Of a stretch of DNA of 64,000 bases, positions 8,040-15,195 are shown piece after piece. The notes under the pieces were generated by a model. It saw only the letters and a program-made list of their open reading frames with translations, searched no databases and had not been told where the DNA came from. Source of the DNA: Kitasatospora cinereorecta (GTDB lineage Bacteria > Actinomycetota > Actinomycetes > Streptomycetales > Streptomycetaceae). Where the stretch lies: NCBI RefSeq assembly GCF_024172095.1, contig NZ_JAMZDX010000007.1:124001-188000 (forward strand). The letters are read 5' to 3'. Every line of letters starts with the position of its first letter. Positions within the stretch are counted from its first letter, which is position 1. The position numbers and the translations under genes were made by a program.

Positions 8040-9962
8040 ATGATCACCCGACTGCTGGTCGCCAACCGGGGCGAGATCGCCCGGCGGATCTTCCGCACCT
8101 GCCGGGAACTCGGCATCGCCACGGTGGCCGTCCACTCCGACCCGGACGCCGGCGCGCCGCACGTGCGCGAGGCCGACACCGCGGTACGGCTGCCCGGCGC
8201 CGCCCCCGGCGACACCTACCTGCGCGCCGACCTGATCGTCCGGGCCGCGCTGGACGCCGGCGCCGACGCCGTCCACCCCGGCTACGGATTCCTGTCCGAG
8301 AACGCCGAGTTCGCGCGCGCCGTGGTGGACGCCGGACTCACCTGGATCGGCCCGCCCGCCGAGGCGATCGCCGCGATGGGATCCAAGACCGAGGCCAAGC
8401 GGCTGATGGCCGCCGCCGGCGTCCCCGTGCTGAGCGTCGGACCCGAACCCACCGAGGCCGACCTGCCGCTGCTGGTCAAGGCCGCGGCGGGCGGCGGCGG
8501 CCGCGGCATGCGAGTGGTGCACGCCCTCGCCGACCTGCCGGAGGCGCTGACCGCCGCCCGGGCCGAGGCCGCCCACGCCTTCGGCTCCGACGAGGTGTTC
8601 TGCGAGCCGTACCTGCCCAGCGGGCGCCACGTCGAGGTCCAGCTGATGGCCGACCGGCACGGCACCGTCCTCGCGGTCGGCGACCGGGACTGCTCGCTGC
8701 AGCGCCGCCACCAGAAGGTGATCGAGGAGGCGCCCGCCCCCGGCCTGCCCGAGGAACTGCGCACCGAACTGCACGCCGCCGCCGTCGCCGCCGCCCGGGC
8801 GATCGGCTACGAGGGCGCGGGGACGGCCGAGTTCCTGCTCGCCCCGGACGGCCGGTTCTTCTTCCTGGAGATGAACACCCGCCTCCAGGTCGAGCACCCG
8901 GTCACCGAAGCGGTCACCGGACTCGACCTGGTGGCTCTCCAACTGGCCGTCGCCGAGGGCGAGAAGCTGCCCGACCTGGCACCGGCGACGGTCGGCTGCG
9001 CGATCGAGGCGCGGCTGTACGCCGAGGACCCGGCCCGCGACTGGCAGCCCGCCACCGGCACCCTCCACCGCCTCGAACTGGCCGCGCCGTACCAGGAGTT
9101 CGAGGGCCGGGGGGTGCGGCTGGACGCCGGCATCGAGGCCGGCGGCGAGATCACCGTCCACTACGACGCGATGCTCGCCAAGGTGATCGCCTGGGCACCC
9201 ACCCGGGCCGCCGCCGCCCGCCGGCTCGCCGATGCGCTCTCCCGCGCCCGGATCCACGGCCCGGCCACCAACCGGGACCTGCTGGTCCGCTCGCTGCGCC
9301 ACCCGGCCTTCCTCGCCGAGCGGCTGCACACCGGCTTCCTCACCGAGCACGGCGGTGAACTCACCGCGCCGGACGGCGGATCCACCGGGCTCGCCGCGCT
9401 GGTCGCCGCCCTCGCGGACGCCGCCGCACGCCGTACCGCGCTGCCCTCCGGGTGGCGCAACCTGCCCTCCCAGCCGCAGGTCAAGCGCTACCGCGCGGCC
9501 GACGGTGGGGAGTCGGAGGTGCGCTACCGCCTCACCCGTGACGGGCTGCTCGCCGACGGACACTCGGGCACCGTGCTGGTGGCCGCCGCGCCCGAGGAGG
9601 TGACGCTGCTGGTCGACGGCCTGCGGCAGACCTTCCGGGTGGCCGCGTACGGCGCCGAGGTGCACGTGGACGGCCCGCGCGGCGCGGTCGCGCTCACCGC
9701 GCTGGAGCGCTTCCCGGACCCGGCCGCCCAGGTCGCGCCCGGCAGCCTGCTCGCCCCGATGCCCGGCACGGTGGTGCGGATCGCCGCCAAGGCCGGCGAC
9801 AGCGTGACCGCCGGCCAACCCCTGCTCTGGCTGGAGGCGATGAAGATGGAGCACCGCATCACCGCCCCCGCCGACGGGCTGCTCACCACCCTCCACGTCA
9901 CCCCCGGCGACCAGGTCACCCCCGGCGCCGTCCTCGCCGTCATCGAACCGGCCGGCCCCTGA
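8040..9962 (+). CDS. Acyl-CoA carboxylase alpha subunit (biotin carboxylase plus BCCP)
   Basis: 640 aa. Order: biotin carboxylase N-domain (LLVANRGEIARRI, HPGYGFLSENAEFA), ATP-grasp (KAAAGGGGRGMRVV, DCSLQRRHQKVIEEAP, EMNTRLQVEHPVTE), C-domain to about 450, a linker/BT-like region, and a C-terminal biotinyl domain with biotin Lys in EAMKMEH. Length and layout match methylcrotonyl-CoA carboxylase alpha chains. Partner of the beta subunit immediately upstream. The RBS is poor (GGGGGCTGTTCC), so translation may depend on coupling. Confidence 0.87.
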   Translation: MITRLLVANRGEIARRIFRTCRELGIATVAVHSDPDAGAPHVREADTAVRLPGAAPGDTYLRADLIVRAALDAGADAVHPGYGFLSENAEFARAVVDAGLTWIGPPAEAIAAMGSKTEAKRLMAAAGVPVLSVGPEPTEADLPLLVKAAAGGGGRGMRVVHALADLPEALTAARAEAAHAFGSDEVFCEPYLPSGRHVEVQLMADRHGTVLAVGDRDCSLQRRHQKVIEEAPAPGLPEELRTELHAAAVAAARAIGYEGAGTAEFLLAPDGRFFFLEMNTRLQVEHPVTEAVTGLDLVALQLAVAEGEKLPDLAPATVGCAIEARLYAEDPARDWQPATGTLHRLELAAPYQEFEGRGVRLDAGIEAGGEITVHYDAMLAKVIAWAPTRAAAARRLADALSRARIHGPATNRDLLVRSLRHPAFLAERLHTGFLTEHGGELTAPDGGSTGLAALVAALADAAARRTALPSGWRNLPSQPQVKRYRAADGGESEVRYRLTRDGLLADGHSGTVLVAAAPEEVTLLVDGLRQTFRVAAYGAEVHVDGPRGAVALTALERFPDPAAQVAPGSLLAPMPGTVVRIAAKAGDSVTAGQPLLWLEAMKMEHRITAPADGLLTTLHVTPGDQVTPGAVLAVIEPAGP

Positions 9963-10005
9963 GGCCTGTCTGACGGCTTTCGAACCGACCCGAAGGAAAG
10001 GTCCC

Positions 10006-11172
10006 ATGTCCGCGAACCACCTTCTCGAGTCCACCGAGCAGAAGTCCCTGCGCCGCGCCGTCGGCGACCTCGCCCGCCGCTACGGCCCGGCGTACTTCCA
10101 GGCCAAGGCCCGGGCCGGCCAACCCGTGGAGGAGCTCTGGGCCGAGGCCGGAAAGCTGGGCTACCTCGGCGTCAACCTGCCGGCCGAGTACGGCGGCGGC
10201 GGTGCCGGCATCACCGAACTGTCGATCGTGCTGGAGGAGTTGGGCGCGGCCGGCTGCCCGCTGCTGATGATGATCGTCAGCCCGGCGATCTGCGGCACGG
10301 TGATCGCCCGGTTCGGCACCGAGGAGCAGAAGCGGCAGTGGCTGCCGGGCCTGGCCGATGGCAGCCGCCGGATGGCCTTCGGCATCACCGAGCCCGACGC
10401 CGGCTCCAACTCGCACCGGATCTCCACCGTCGCCCGCCGCGACGGCGAGGACTGGGTGCTCTCCGGCCGGAAGGTGTTCATCTCCGGCATCGACCATGCC
10501 GACGCCGTGCTGTTCGTCGGCCGCACCGAGGACGCCCGCACCGGCCGCCTCAAGCCCGCGCTGTTCGTGGTCCCGCGCGACACCCCGGGCTTCGAGTACA
10601 CCGCCATCCCGATGGAACTCACCGCCCCCGAGAAGCAGTTCCAGGTGTTCCTGGACGACGTCCGGCTGCCGCCCGAGGCGCTGGTCGGCGACGAGGACGC
10701 CGGTCTGCTGCAGCTGTTCGCGGGCCTGAACCCCGAGCGGATCATGACGGCGGCGTTCACCCTCGGCATGGCCCGCTACGCGCTGTCCACCGCCGTGGAG
10801 TACGCCAAGACCCGGACGGTCTGGGACGCGCCGATCGGCGCCCACCAGGGCATCGCCCACCCGCTGGCACAGTGCTCCATCGAGGTGGAGCTGGCCCGGC
10901 TGATGATGCAGAAGGCCGCGCACCTGTACGACGCGGGGGACGACCTGGGCGCCGGCGAGGCGGCCAACATGGCCAAGTACGCGGCGGGGGAGGCGTCCTG
11001 CCGGGCGGTCGACCAGGCGGTGCACACGCTGGGCGGCAACGGCCTGACGCAGGAGTACGGGCTGGCGGCGCTGATCACCGCCACCCGGGTGGGCCGGATC
11101 GCGCCGGTGAGCCGGGAGATGATCCTCAACTACGTCGCCCAGCACACCCTGGGCCTGCCCCGGTCGTACTGA
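10006..11172 (+). CDS. Acyl-CoA dehydrogenase
   Basis: 388 aa, AAGGAAAGG ribosome site. FAD acyl-CoA dehydrogenase fold with signature FGITEPDAGSN, DDVRLPPEALVG, the EYAKTRTVWDAPIGAHQGI helix and the C-terminal HTLGGNGLTQEYGLA; the Glu of GNGLTQEYG is near the family's usual end-of-protein region. It would introduce the alpha-beta double bond before the carboxylase step. Last gene of the 4745-11172 operon; the next gene is convergent. Confidence 0.86.
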   Translation: MSANHLLESTEQKSLRRAVGDLARRYGPAYFQAKARAGQPVEELWAEAGKLGYLGVNLPAEYGGGGAGITELSIVLEELGAAGCPLLMMIVSPAICGTVIARFGTEEQKRQWLPGLADGSRRMAFGITEPDAGSNSHRISTVARRDGEDWVLSGRKVFISGIDHADAVLFVGRTEDARTGRLKPALFVVPRDTPGFEYTAIPMELTAPEKQFQVFLDDVRLPPEALVGDEDAGLLQLFAGLNPERIMTAAFTLGMARYALSTAVEYAKTRTVWDAPIGAHQGIAHPLAQCSIEVELARLMMQKAAHLYDAGDDLGAGEAANMAKYAAGEASCRAVDQAVHTLGGNGLTQEYGLAALITATRVGRIAPVSREMILNYVAQHTLGLPRSY

Positions 11173-11200
11173 GGTGGACCGGGCCCCGGCGGGCGGAGCG

Positions 11201-11866
11201 TCAGCGAGCCGCGGTGAGGTGCGAGAACACCACGACATTCGACTGATAGCCGGTCTTCCTGTCGTACGTGCCGCCGCAGGTGATCACGTGCAGCTCCGCA
11301 CGGTCGGTCGGCCCGTACACCAGGTCGGTCGGGACGGCGTCCTTCGGGAACAGCCGGACGCTGTCGACGGTGAACACCGCGGTCTTCCGGTCGCGGCGGA
11401 CCACCTCGATGGTGTCCCCGCGGCGCAGCAGGCCGAGCCGGTAGAAGACGGTCGGCCCGGAGTGGTTGTCGACGTGCCCGACGGTGAGCGCGTTGCCCGC
11501 CGCGCCGGGGGTGGGGCCCTGGCGGTACCAGCCGACCAGGTTGCGGTTGTCCATCGGTGGGGAGGCGAGGTGGTCCTGGTCGTCCAGCCCGACGTCGGTC
11601 ACCGGGGCGTCCACCTTGATGGCGGGGATCCGCATCCGGACCGGCGGCGAGGCGGGCAGCGGCGGGGCGGCGGGCACGCGGCTGCCGCCGGGGTCCGCCC
11701 CGGCCGAAGGGGTGCCCGTGTCCGCTGAGGGGCCCGGCTGCGGCGGGGCGGAGCCGGTCGACCCGTCGTTGATCAGCCAGGCCCCGGCGCACAGCGCGAG
11801 CGCCACGGCCCCGGCAGTGAGCATGCCGGAACCGTGGCGCGCACGGCGGGGATCAGGACGCGGCAT
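11201..11866 (-). CDS. Class F sortase
   Basis: 221 aa. Basic N-terminus, membrane segment at about residues 15-31, Pro/Ser/Gly linker, then the sortase barrel from residue 75. Catalytic His lies in LTVGHVDNHSG, Cys in HVITCGG, and an Arg follows in TYDRKTGYQSN. It is a signal-anchored transpeptidase acting outside the membrane. It begins 14 bp inside the end of the gene for an anchored surface protein, which is its probable substrate. A close relative with the same core (NRNLVGWYR, ITCGGVYDHK) lies at 32795. Confidence 0.87.
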   Translation of the reverse strand: MPRPDPRRARHGSGMLTAGAVALALCAGAWLINDGSTGSAPPQPGPSADTGTPSAGADPGGSRVPAAPPLPASPPVRMRIPAIKVDAPVTDVGLDDQDHLASPPMDNRNLVGWYRQGPTPGAAGNALTVGHVDNHSGPTVFYRLGLLRRGDTIEVVRRDRKTAVFTVDSVRLFPKDAVPTDLVYGPTDRAELHVITCGGTYDRKTGYQSNVVVFSHLTAAR

Positions 11867-12509
11867 TGCGCGCGGAGCGGCGGCGGGCGGCGCGCAGGCC
11901 CAGCCAGACGGCGACCGCCGTCAGCAGCGAGCCGGCGGCGATCTCCGCCACCTCGGGGCCGTGCACGCTGCCGCCACCGCCCGCCGCGACCCCGCCCGAC
12001 GGCCCATGGCCGTGGCCCGGGACGGCCGCGGGGCTGCTGCCGCGGCCCGACGGCGAGCCGCCGGTCGGCGGGCCGGAAGGCGTGCTCGTGGGCGAGCTGC
12101 TGGCGCAGTCCACCATGAACACCTTCTGCTTGGCGTTGCCGTTCTCCCCGGTGAAGGTCCACTCCAGCTTGTAGTGGCCGGCCGGAAGCGAGTAGGTCGC
12201 CGTCCGGCCGGTGCCGCCGGTCAGCACGATCGCGCCGGCCAGCGCCAGGCCGTTGCCGGTGGGCGGCTGCTGCGAGACGGTCCAGGCGACCGACTGGACG
12301 GTGTCGAAGTTGAAGGCGTCGAGAAAGAACTGGCACACCTTCGGGTCGTCGCGCTGGTTGTCCTGCGCCGTGGTGCTGTCGTGGACCTTGACGTCCCCGT
12401 TGTCGCCGGGGGCCGCGTGCGCGACAGAGGTCGGGAGGGCGGCGAGCGCTGCGGTGCTCGCCAGGAGCGCGCCTGCGATCCGCAGGGCCGGCTGGTGCTG
12501 GGGGCTCAT
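11853..12509 (-). CDS. Secreted, C-terminally membrane-anchored surface protein; likely substrate of the adjacent sortase
   Basis: 218 aa. Sec signal peptide (cleavage probably after VAHA, residue about 32), a soluble domain with two Cys (residues 59 and 135) that is probably beta-rich, a Pro/Ser/Gly wall-spanning linker (138-184), then a membrane helix (about 188-206) and an Arg-rich tail. This is cell-wall-sorted architecture, but no LPXTG or LAXTG motif is seen; instead the segment PSGGVAAGGGG (170-180) sits just before the anchor. It overlaps the sortase gene by 14 bp, so both are co-transcribed. No function recognised for the ectodomain. Confidence 0.75.
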   Translation of the reverse strand: MSPQHQPALRIAGALLASTAALAALPTSVAHAAPGDNGDVKVHDSTTAQDNQRDDPKVCQFFLDAFNFDTVQSVAWTVSQQPPTGNGLALAGAIVLTGGTGRTATYSLPAGHYKLEWTFTGENGNAKQKVFMVDCASSSPTSTPSGPPTGGSPSGRGSSPAAVPGHGHGPSGGVAAGGGGSVHGPEVAEIAAGSLLTAVAVWLGLRAARRRSARNAAS

Positions 12510-12752
12510 GAAGGGGACTCCAGGACGGGGACTCGGGACGGCCCGGTGGCGGTGCGCCGGACACGTCCAGAGTGGACACGGGGCGTGTCCGATCGATCAC
12601 GACGCGCGCGTTCGTCTGATTTTGCGTCATTTTGGCCCAGTGTGCGGGCCCTCCCGTTCACCGCCCGGCCACCGAGGCCCTCTGGGCGGCCGCCCCGAAT
12701 GGCGGCACGCTGTCACCAGCAGCGTTCAGCCCACCCCTTGCCGGAGGCATGC

Positions 12753-14381
12753 ATGGTGTTCCGCAGCGACTACCCCGAGATCGCCCCGCTCGACCTGCCG
12801 ATCCACGAAGCCGTCCTCGGCGGCAGCGCCGCCCACGCCGACACCCCGGCGCTGATCGACGGCATCACCGGCCGCAGCCTGAGCTACGCCGAACTCGACG
12901 CCGCCAGCCGCCGGATCGCCGCCGGCCTGGCCGAGGCGGGCGTCGGCCAGGGCGACGTGGTCGCGCTCTACAGCCCCAACACCATCGCCTACCCGGCCGC
13001 CCTCTACGGCATCACCCGGGCCGGCGCCACCGTCACCACGGTCAGCTCGCTCACCACCGCCGGCGAACTCGCCGGCCAGCTCCGCGACTCCCGGGCCCGC
13101 TGGATCATCACCATTGCGGCCTTCCTCCCGGTCGCCACCGAGGCCGCCGCCGCGCTCGCCGCCGACCCGAAGGCCGACAACGACGGCGACGACACCGCCG
13201 ACGGGCCGGCCGGGATCGTCGAGATCTTCGTCTGCGACCAGGCCGAGGGCCACCGCTCGCTCGCAGACCTCCAGGCCTCCACCGCCCCCGAACCGACGCC
13301 GGTCATCGACCCGGGCGCCGACGTGGCGGTCCTGCCGTACTCCAGCGGCACCACCGGCCTGCCCAAGGGCGTGATGCTCACCCACCGCTCGGTGGCCACC
13401 AACCTGCTGCAGACCGACGCCGTGCACGTCACCGAGCCCGGCGAGCGGATCCTCGCCGTCCTGCCGTTCTTCCACATCTACGGCCTGACCGCGCTGCTCA
13501 ACCAGCCGCTGCGCCGCGGCTCGACCGTGGTGGTGCTGCCCCGCTTCGACCTGGAGCAGTTCCTGCGCACCATTCAGGAGCAGCGGATCGAGGGCGTCTT
13601 CGTCGCCCCGCCGATCGCCCTCGCGCTGGCCAAGCACCCGCTGGTCGACCGCTTCGACCTCTCCTCGGTGCGGTACGTGCTGAGCGCCGCCGCCCCGCTG
13701 GACGCCGAGCTGGCCGCCGCCTGCGCCGCCCGCCTGGGCCTGCCGCACCTGCTGCAGGGCTACGGCATGACCGAGCTCTCCCCGGTCACCCACGTGGTCC
13801 CGATCAGCGACCCGACCCCGCCGCCCGGCGCGGTCGGCCGGCTGGTCCCCTCCACCGAGCTGCGGGTGGTCTCGCTCGACGACCCGGACACCGACCTCGG
13901 CGTGGGCGAGCGCGGCGAGCTGCTGTTCCGCGGCCCGCAGGTGATGAAGGGCTACTTCGGCCGCCCGTCCGAGACCGACGCGATGATCGACGCCGACGGC
14001 TGGCTGCACACCGGCGACATCGGCTACGTCGACGAGCGCGGCTACCTCTTCGTGGTGGACCGGGTGAAGGAACTGATCAAGTACAAGGGCTACCAGGTCG
14101 CCCCGGCCGAGCTGGAGGCGCTGCTGCTCACCCACCCGCAGATCACCGACGCCGCCGTGGTCGGCGTCACCGGGTCGGACGGCGAGGAGCGGCCCAAGGC
14201 GTACGTGGTGCGGGCTTTCGGCTGCGAGCTGGCCGAGCAGGAGGTGATCGAGTTCGTCGCCCGCCGGGTCGCGCCGTACAAGAAGGTGCGCGCGGTGGAG
14301 TTCCTGGACGCGGTGCCCAAGTCGGCGAGCGGCAAGATCCTGCGCCGCGAGCTGCGCGCCCGGGCCCCGCGCGAAGTCTGA
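12753..14381 (+). CDS. Acyl-CoA ligase, 4-coumarate:CoA ligase-like
   Basis: 542 aa, ATG with CCGGAGG at 12741-12747. ANL superfamily: P-loop YSSGTTGLPKGVMLTH, FFHIYGLTA, YGMTELSPV, ADGWLHTGDIGY, DRVKELIKYKGYQVAPAELE and the C-terminal catalytic Lys in PKSASGKILRR. It would activate a carboxylic acid as CoA thioester. An acidic 20-residue insert around 140-160 (PKADNDGDDTADGP) is unusual. It is on the same strand as the carboxylase/dehydrogenase operon and followed by a TetR gene, which suggests it feeds that pathway. Confidence 0.87.
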   Translation: MVFRSDYPEIAPLDLPIHEAVLGGSAAHADTPALIDGITGRSLSYAELDAASRRIAAGLAEAGVGQGDVVALYSPNTIAYPAALYGITRAGATVTTVSSLTTAGELAGQLRDSRARWIITIAAFLPVATEAAAALAADPKADNDGDDTADGPAGIVEIFVCDQAEGHRSLADLQASTAPEPTPVIDPGADVAVLPYSSGTTGLPKGVMLTHRSVATNLLQTDAVHVTEPGERILAVLPFFHIYGLTALLNQPLRRGSTVVVLPRFDLEQFLRTIQEQRIEGVFVAPPIALALAKHPLVDRFDLSSVRYVLSAAAPLDAELAAACAARLGLPHLLQGYGMTELSPVTHVVPISDPTPPPGAVGRLVPSTELRVVSLDDPDTDLGVGERGELLFRGPQVMKGYFGRPSETDAMIDADGWLHTGDIGYVDERGYLFVVDRVKELIKYKGYQVAPAELEALLLTHPQITDAAVVGVTGSDGEERPKAYVVRAFGCELAEQEVIEFVARRVAPYKKVRAVEFLDAVPKSASGKILRRELRARAPREV

Positions 14382-14422
14382 GAGGATCGGGCCGACCCGC
14401 CACCCCCCGGCAGAGAGCACCC

Positions 14423-15043
14423 ATGACCAGCACCCACGCCGCCTCCCGCACCCCGCAGCAGGACCGCAGCCGCGCCACCCGGCGCCGGCTGCTGGAGGCG
14501 GCCGTGGAGTGCCTGGCCGAACTCGGCTGGAACGGATCCACCGTCGCGGTGGTCGCCGAGCGGGCCGGCGTCACCCGCGGCGCCGCCCAGCACCACTTCC
14601 CGACCCGGGAGGACCTGTTCACCGCGGCCGTCGAACACGTCGCCGCCGAGCGGCTGGCCGCCGTGCGCAGCCACTCCGAGGCGCTGCCGGAGCCCGGCCC
14701 GGCTCGGACCGAGGCCGTGGTGGAGATGATCGTCCGGCTGTACACCGGGCCGCTGTTCCGCGCGGCCCTGCACCTGTGGGTGGCCGCCGCCACCGAGCAG
14801 CCGCTGCGCGAGCGGATCGTCACCCTGGAGAACCACGTCGGCCGGGAGGCCCACCGGGCGGCGGTGGAGTTCCTCGGCGCGGACGAGGCCACCCCCGGGG
14901 TGCGCGAGACGGTGCAGGCCACCCTGGACATGGCGCGCGGACTGGGCCTGGCCAACCTGTTGACCGACGACACGCCGCGCCGAACCGGTATTGTCCACCA
15001 GTGGTCCCACCTGTTGGACACCGCGCTGCGCGCGCCCCACTGA
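14423..15043 (+). CDS. TetR family transcriptional regulator
   Basis: 206 aa. N-terminal TetR HTH: RSRATRRRLLEAAVECLAELGWNGSTVAVVAERAGVTRGAAQHHFPTREDL (residues about 15-65), followed by an all-helical ligand domain. Starts 42 bp after the ligase stop, with only a weak ribosome site. Position suggests it represses the acyl-CoA catabolic cluster with a CoA ester as inducer; the operator could be the CAAGC/GCTTG dyad at 4672, which is inference. Confidence 0.85.
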   Translation: MTSTHAASRTPQQDRSRATRRRLLEAAVECLAELGWNGSTVAVVAERAGVTRGAAQHHFPTREDLFTAAVEHVAAERLAAVRSHSEALPEPGPARTEAVVEMIVRLYTGPLFRAALHLWVAAATEQPLRERIVTLENHVGREAHRAAVEFLGADEATPGVRETVQATLDMARGLGLANLLTDDTPRRTGIVHQWSHLLDTALRAPH

Positions 15044-15133
15044 GCGCCGGCGCACGCCCCCGGGCCGGGCCGCCGTACGACTCCACTCCGCGGGTGCGCG
15101 CGGGTCGCCGGACCGCTCCGCTCCGTGCACTCT

Positions 15134-15163
15134 GGTGGAAGCCGGATTGGCCCGGCTTCCACC
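15134..15163 (+). terminator. Perfect hairpin after the TetR gene
   Basis: 12-bp perfect arms (GGTGGAAGCCGG and CCGGCTTCCACC) with a 6-nt loop, 90 bp after the TetR stop and 33 bp before the next ATG. No T run follows, as is common in streptomycetes. Could be a terminator or an mRNA leader structure of the next gene. Confidence 0.6.
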
Positions 15164-15195
15164 GGGAAGGTAACCGGGCAGGTGATTGGCTGATC

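Noticed and set aside
8007..10034. 675-codon antisense frame over the carboxylase alpha gene
   Set aside because: Same artefact; no ribosome site or motif, and the forward frame is an unmistakable biotin carboxylase.
15043..15195. Extra coding sequence between TetR and the phosphatase gene
   Set aside because: The frame is open, but the interval holds a perfect hairpin and no ribosome site; the phosphatase PAS domain starts after the ATG at 15196.
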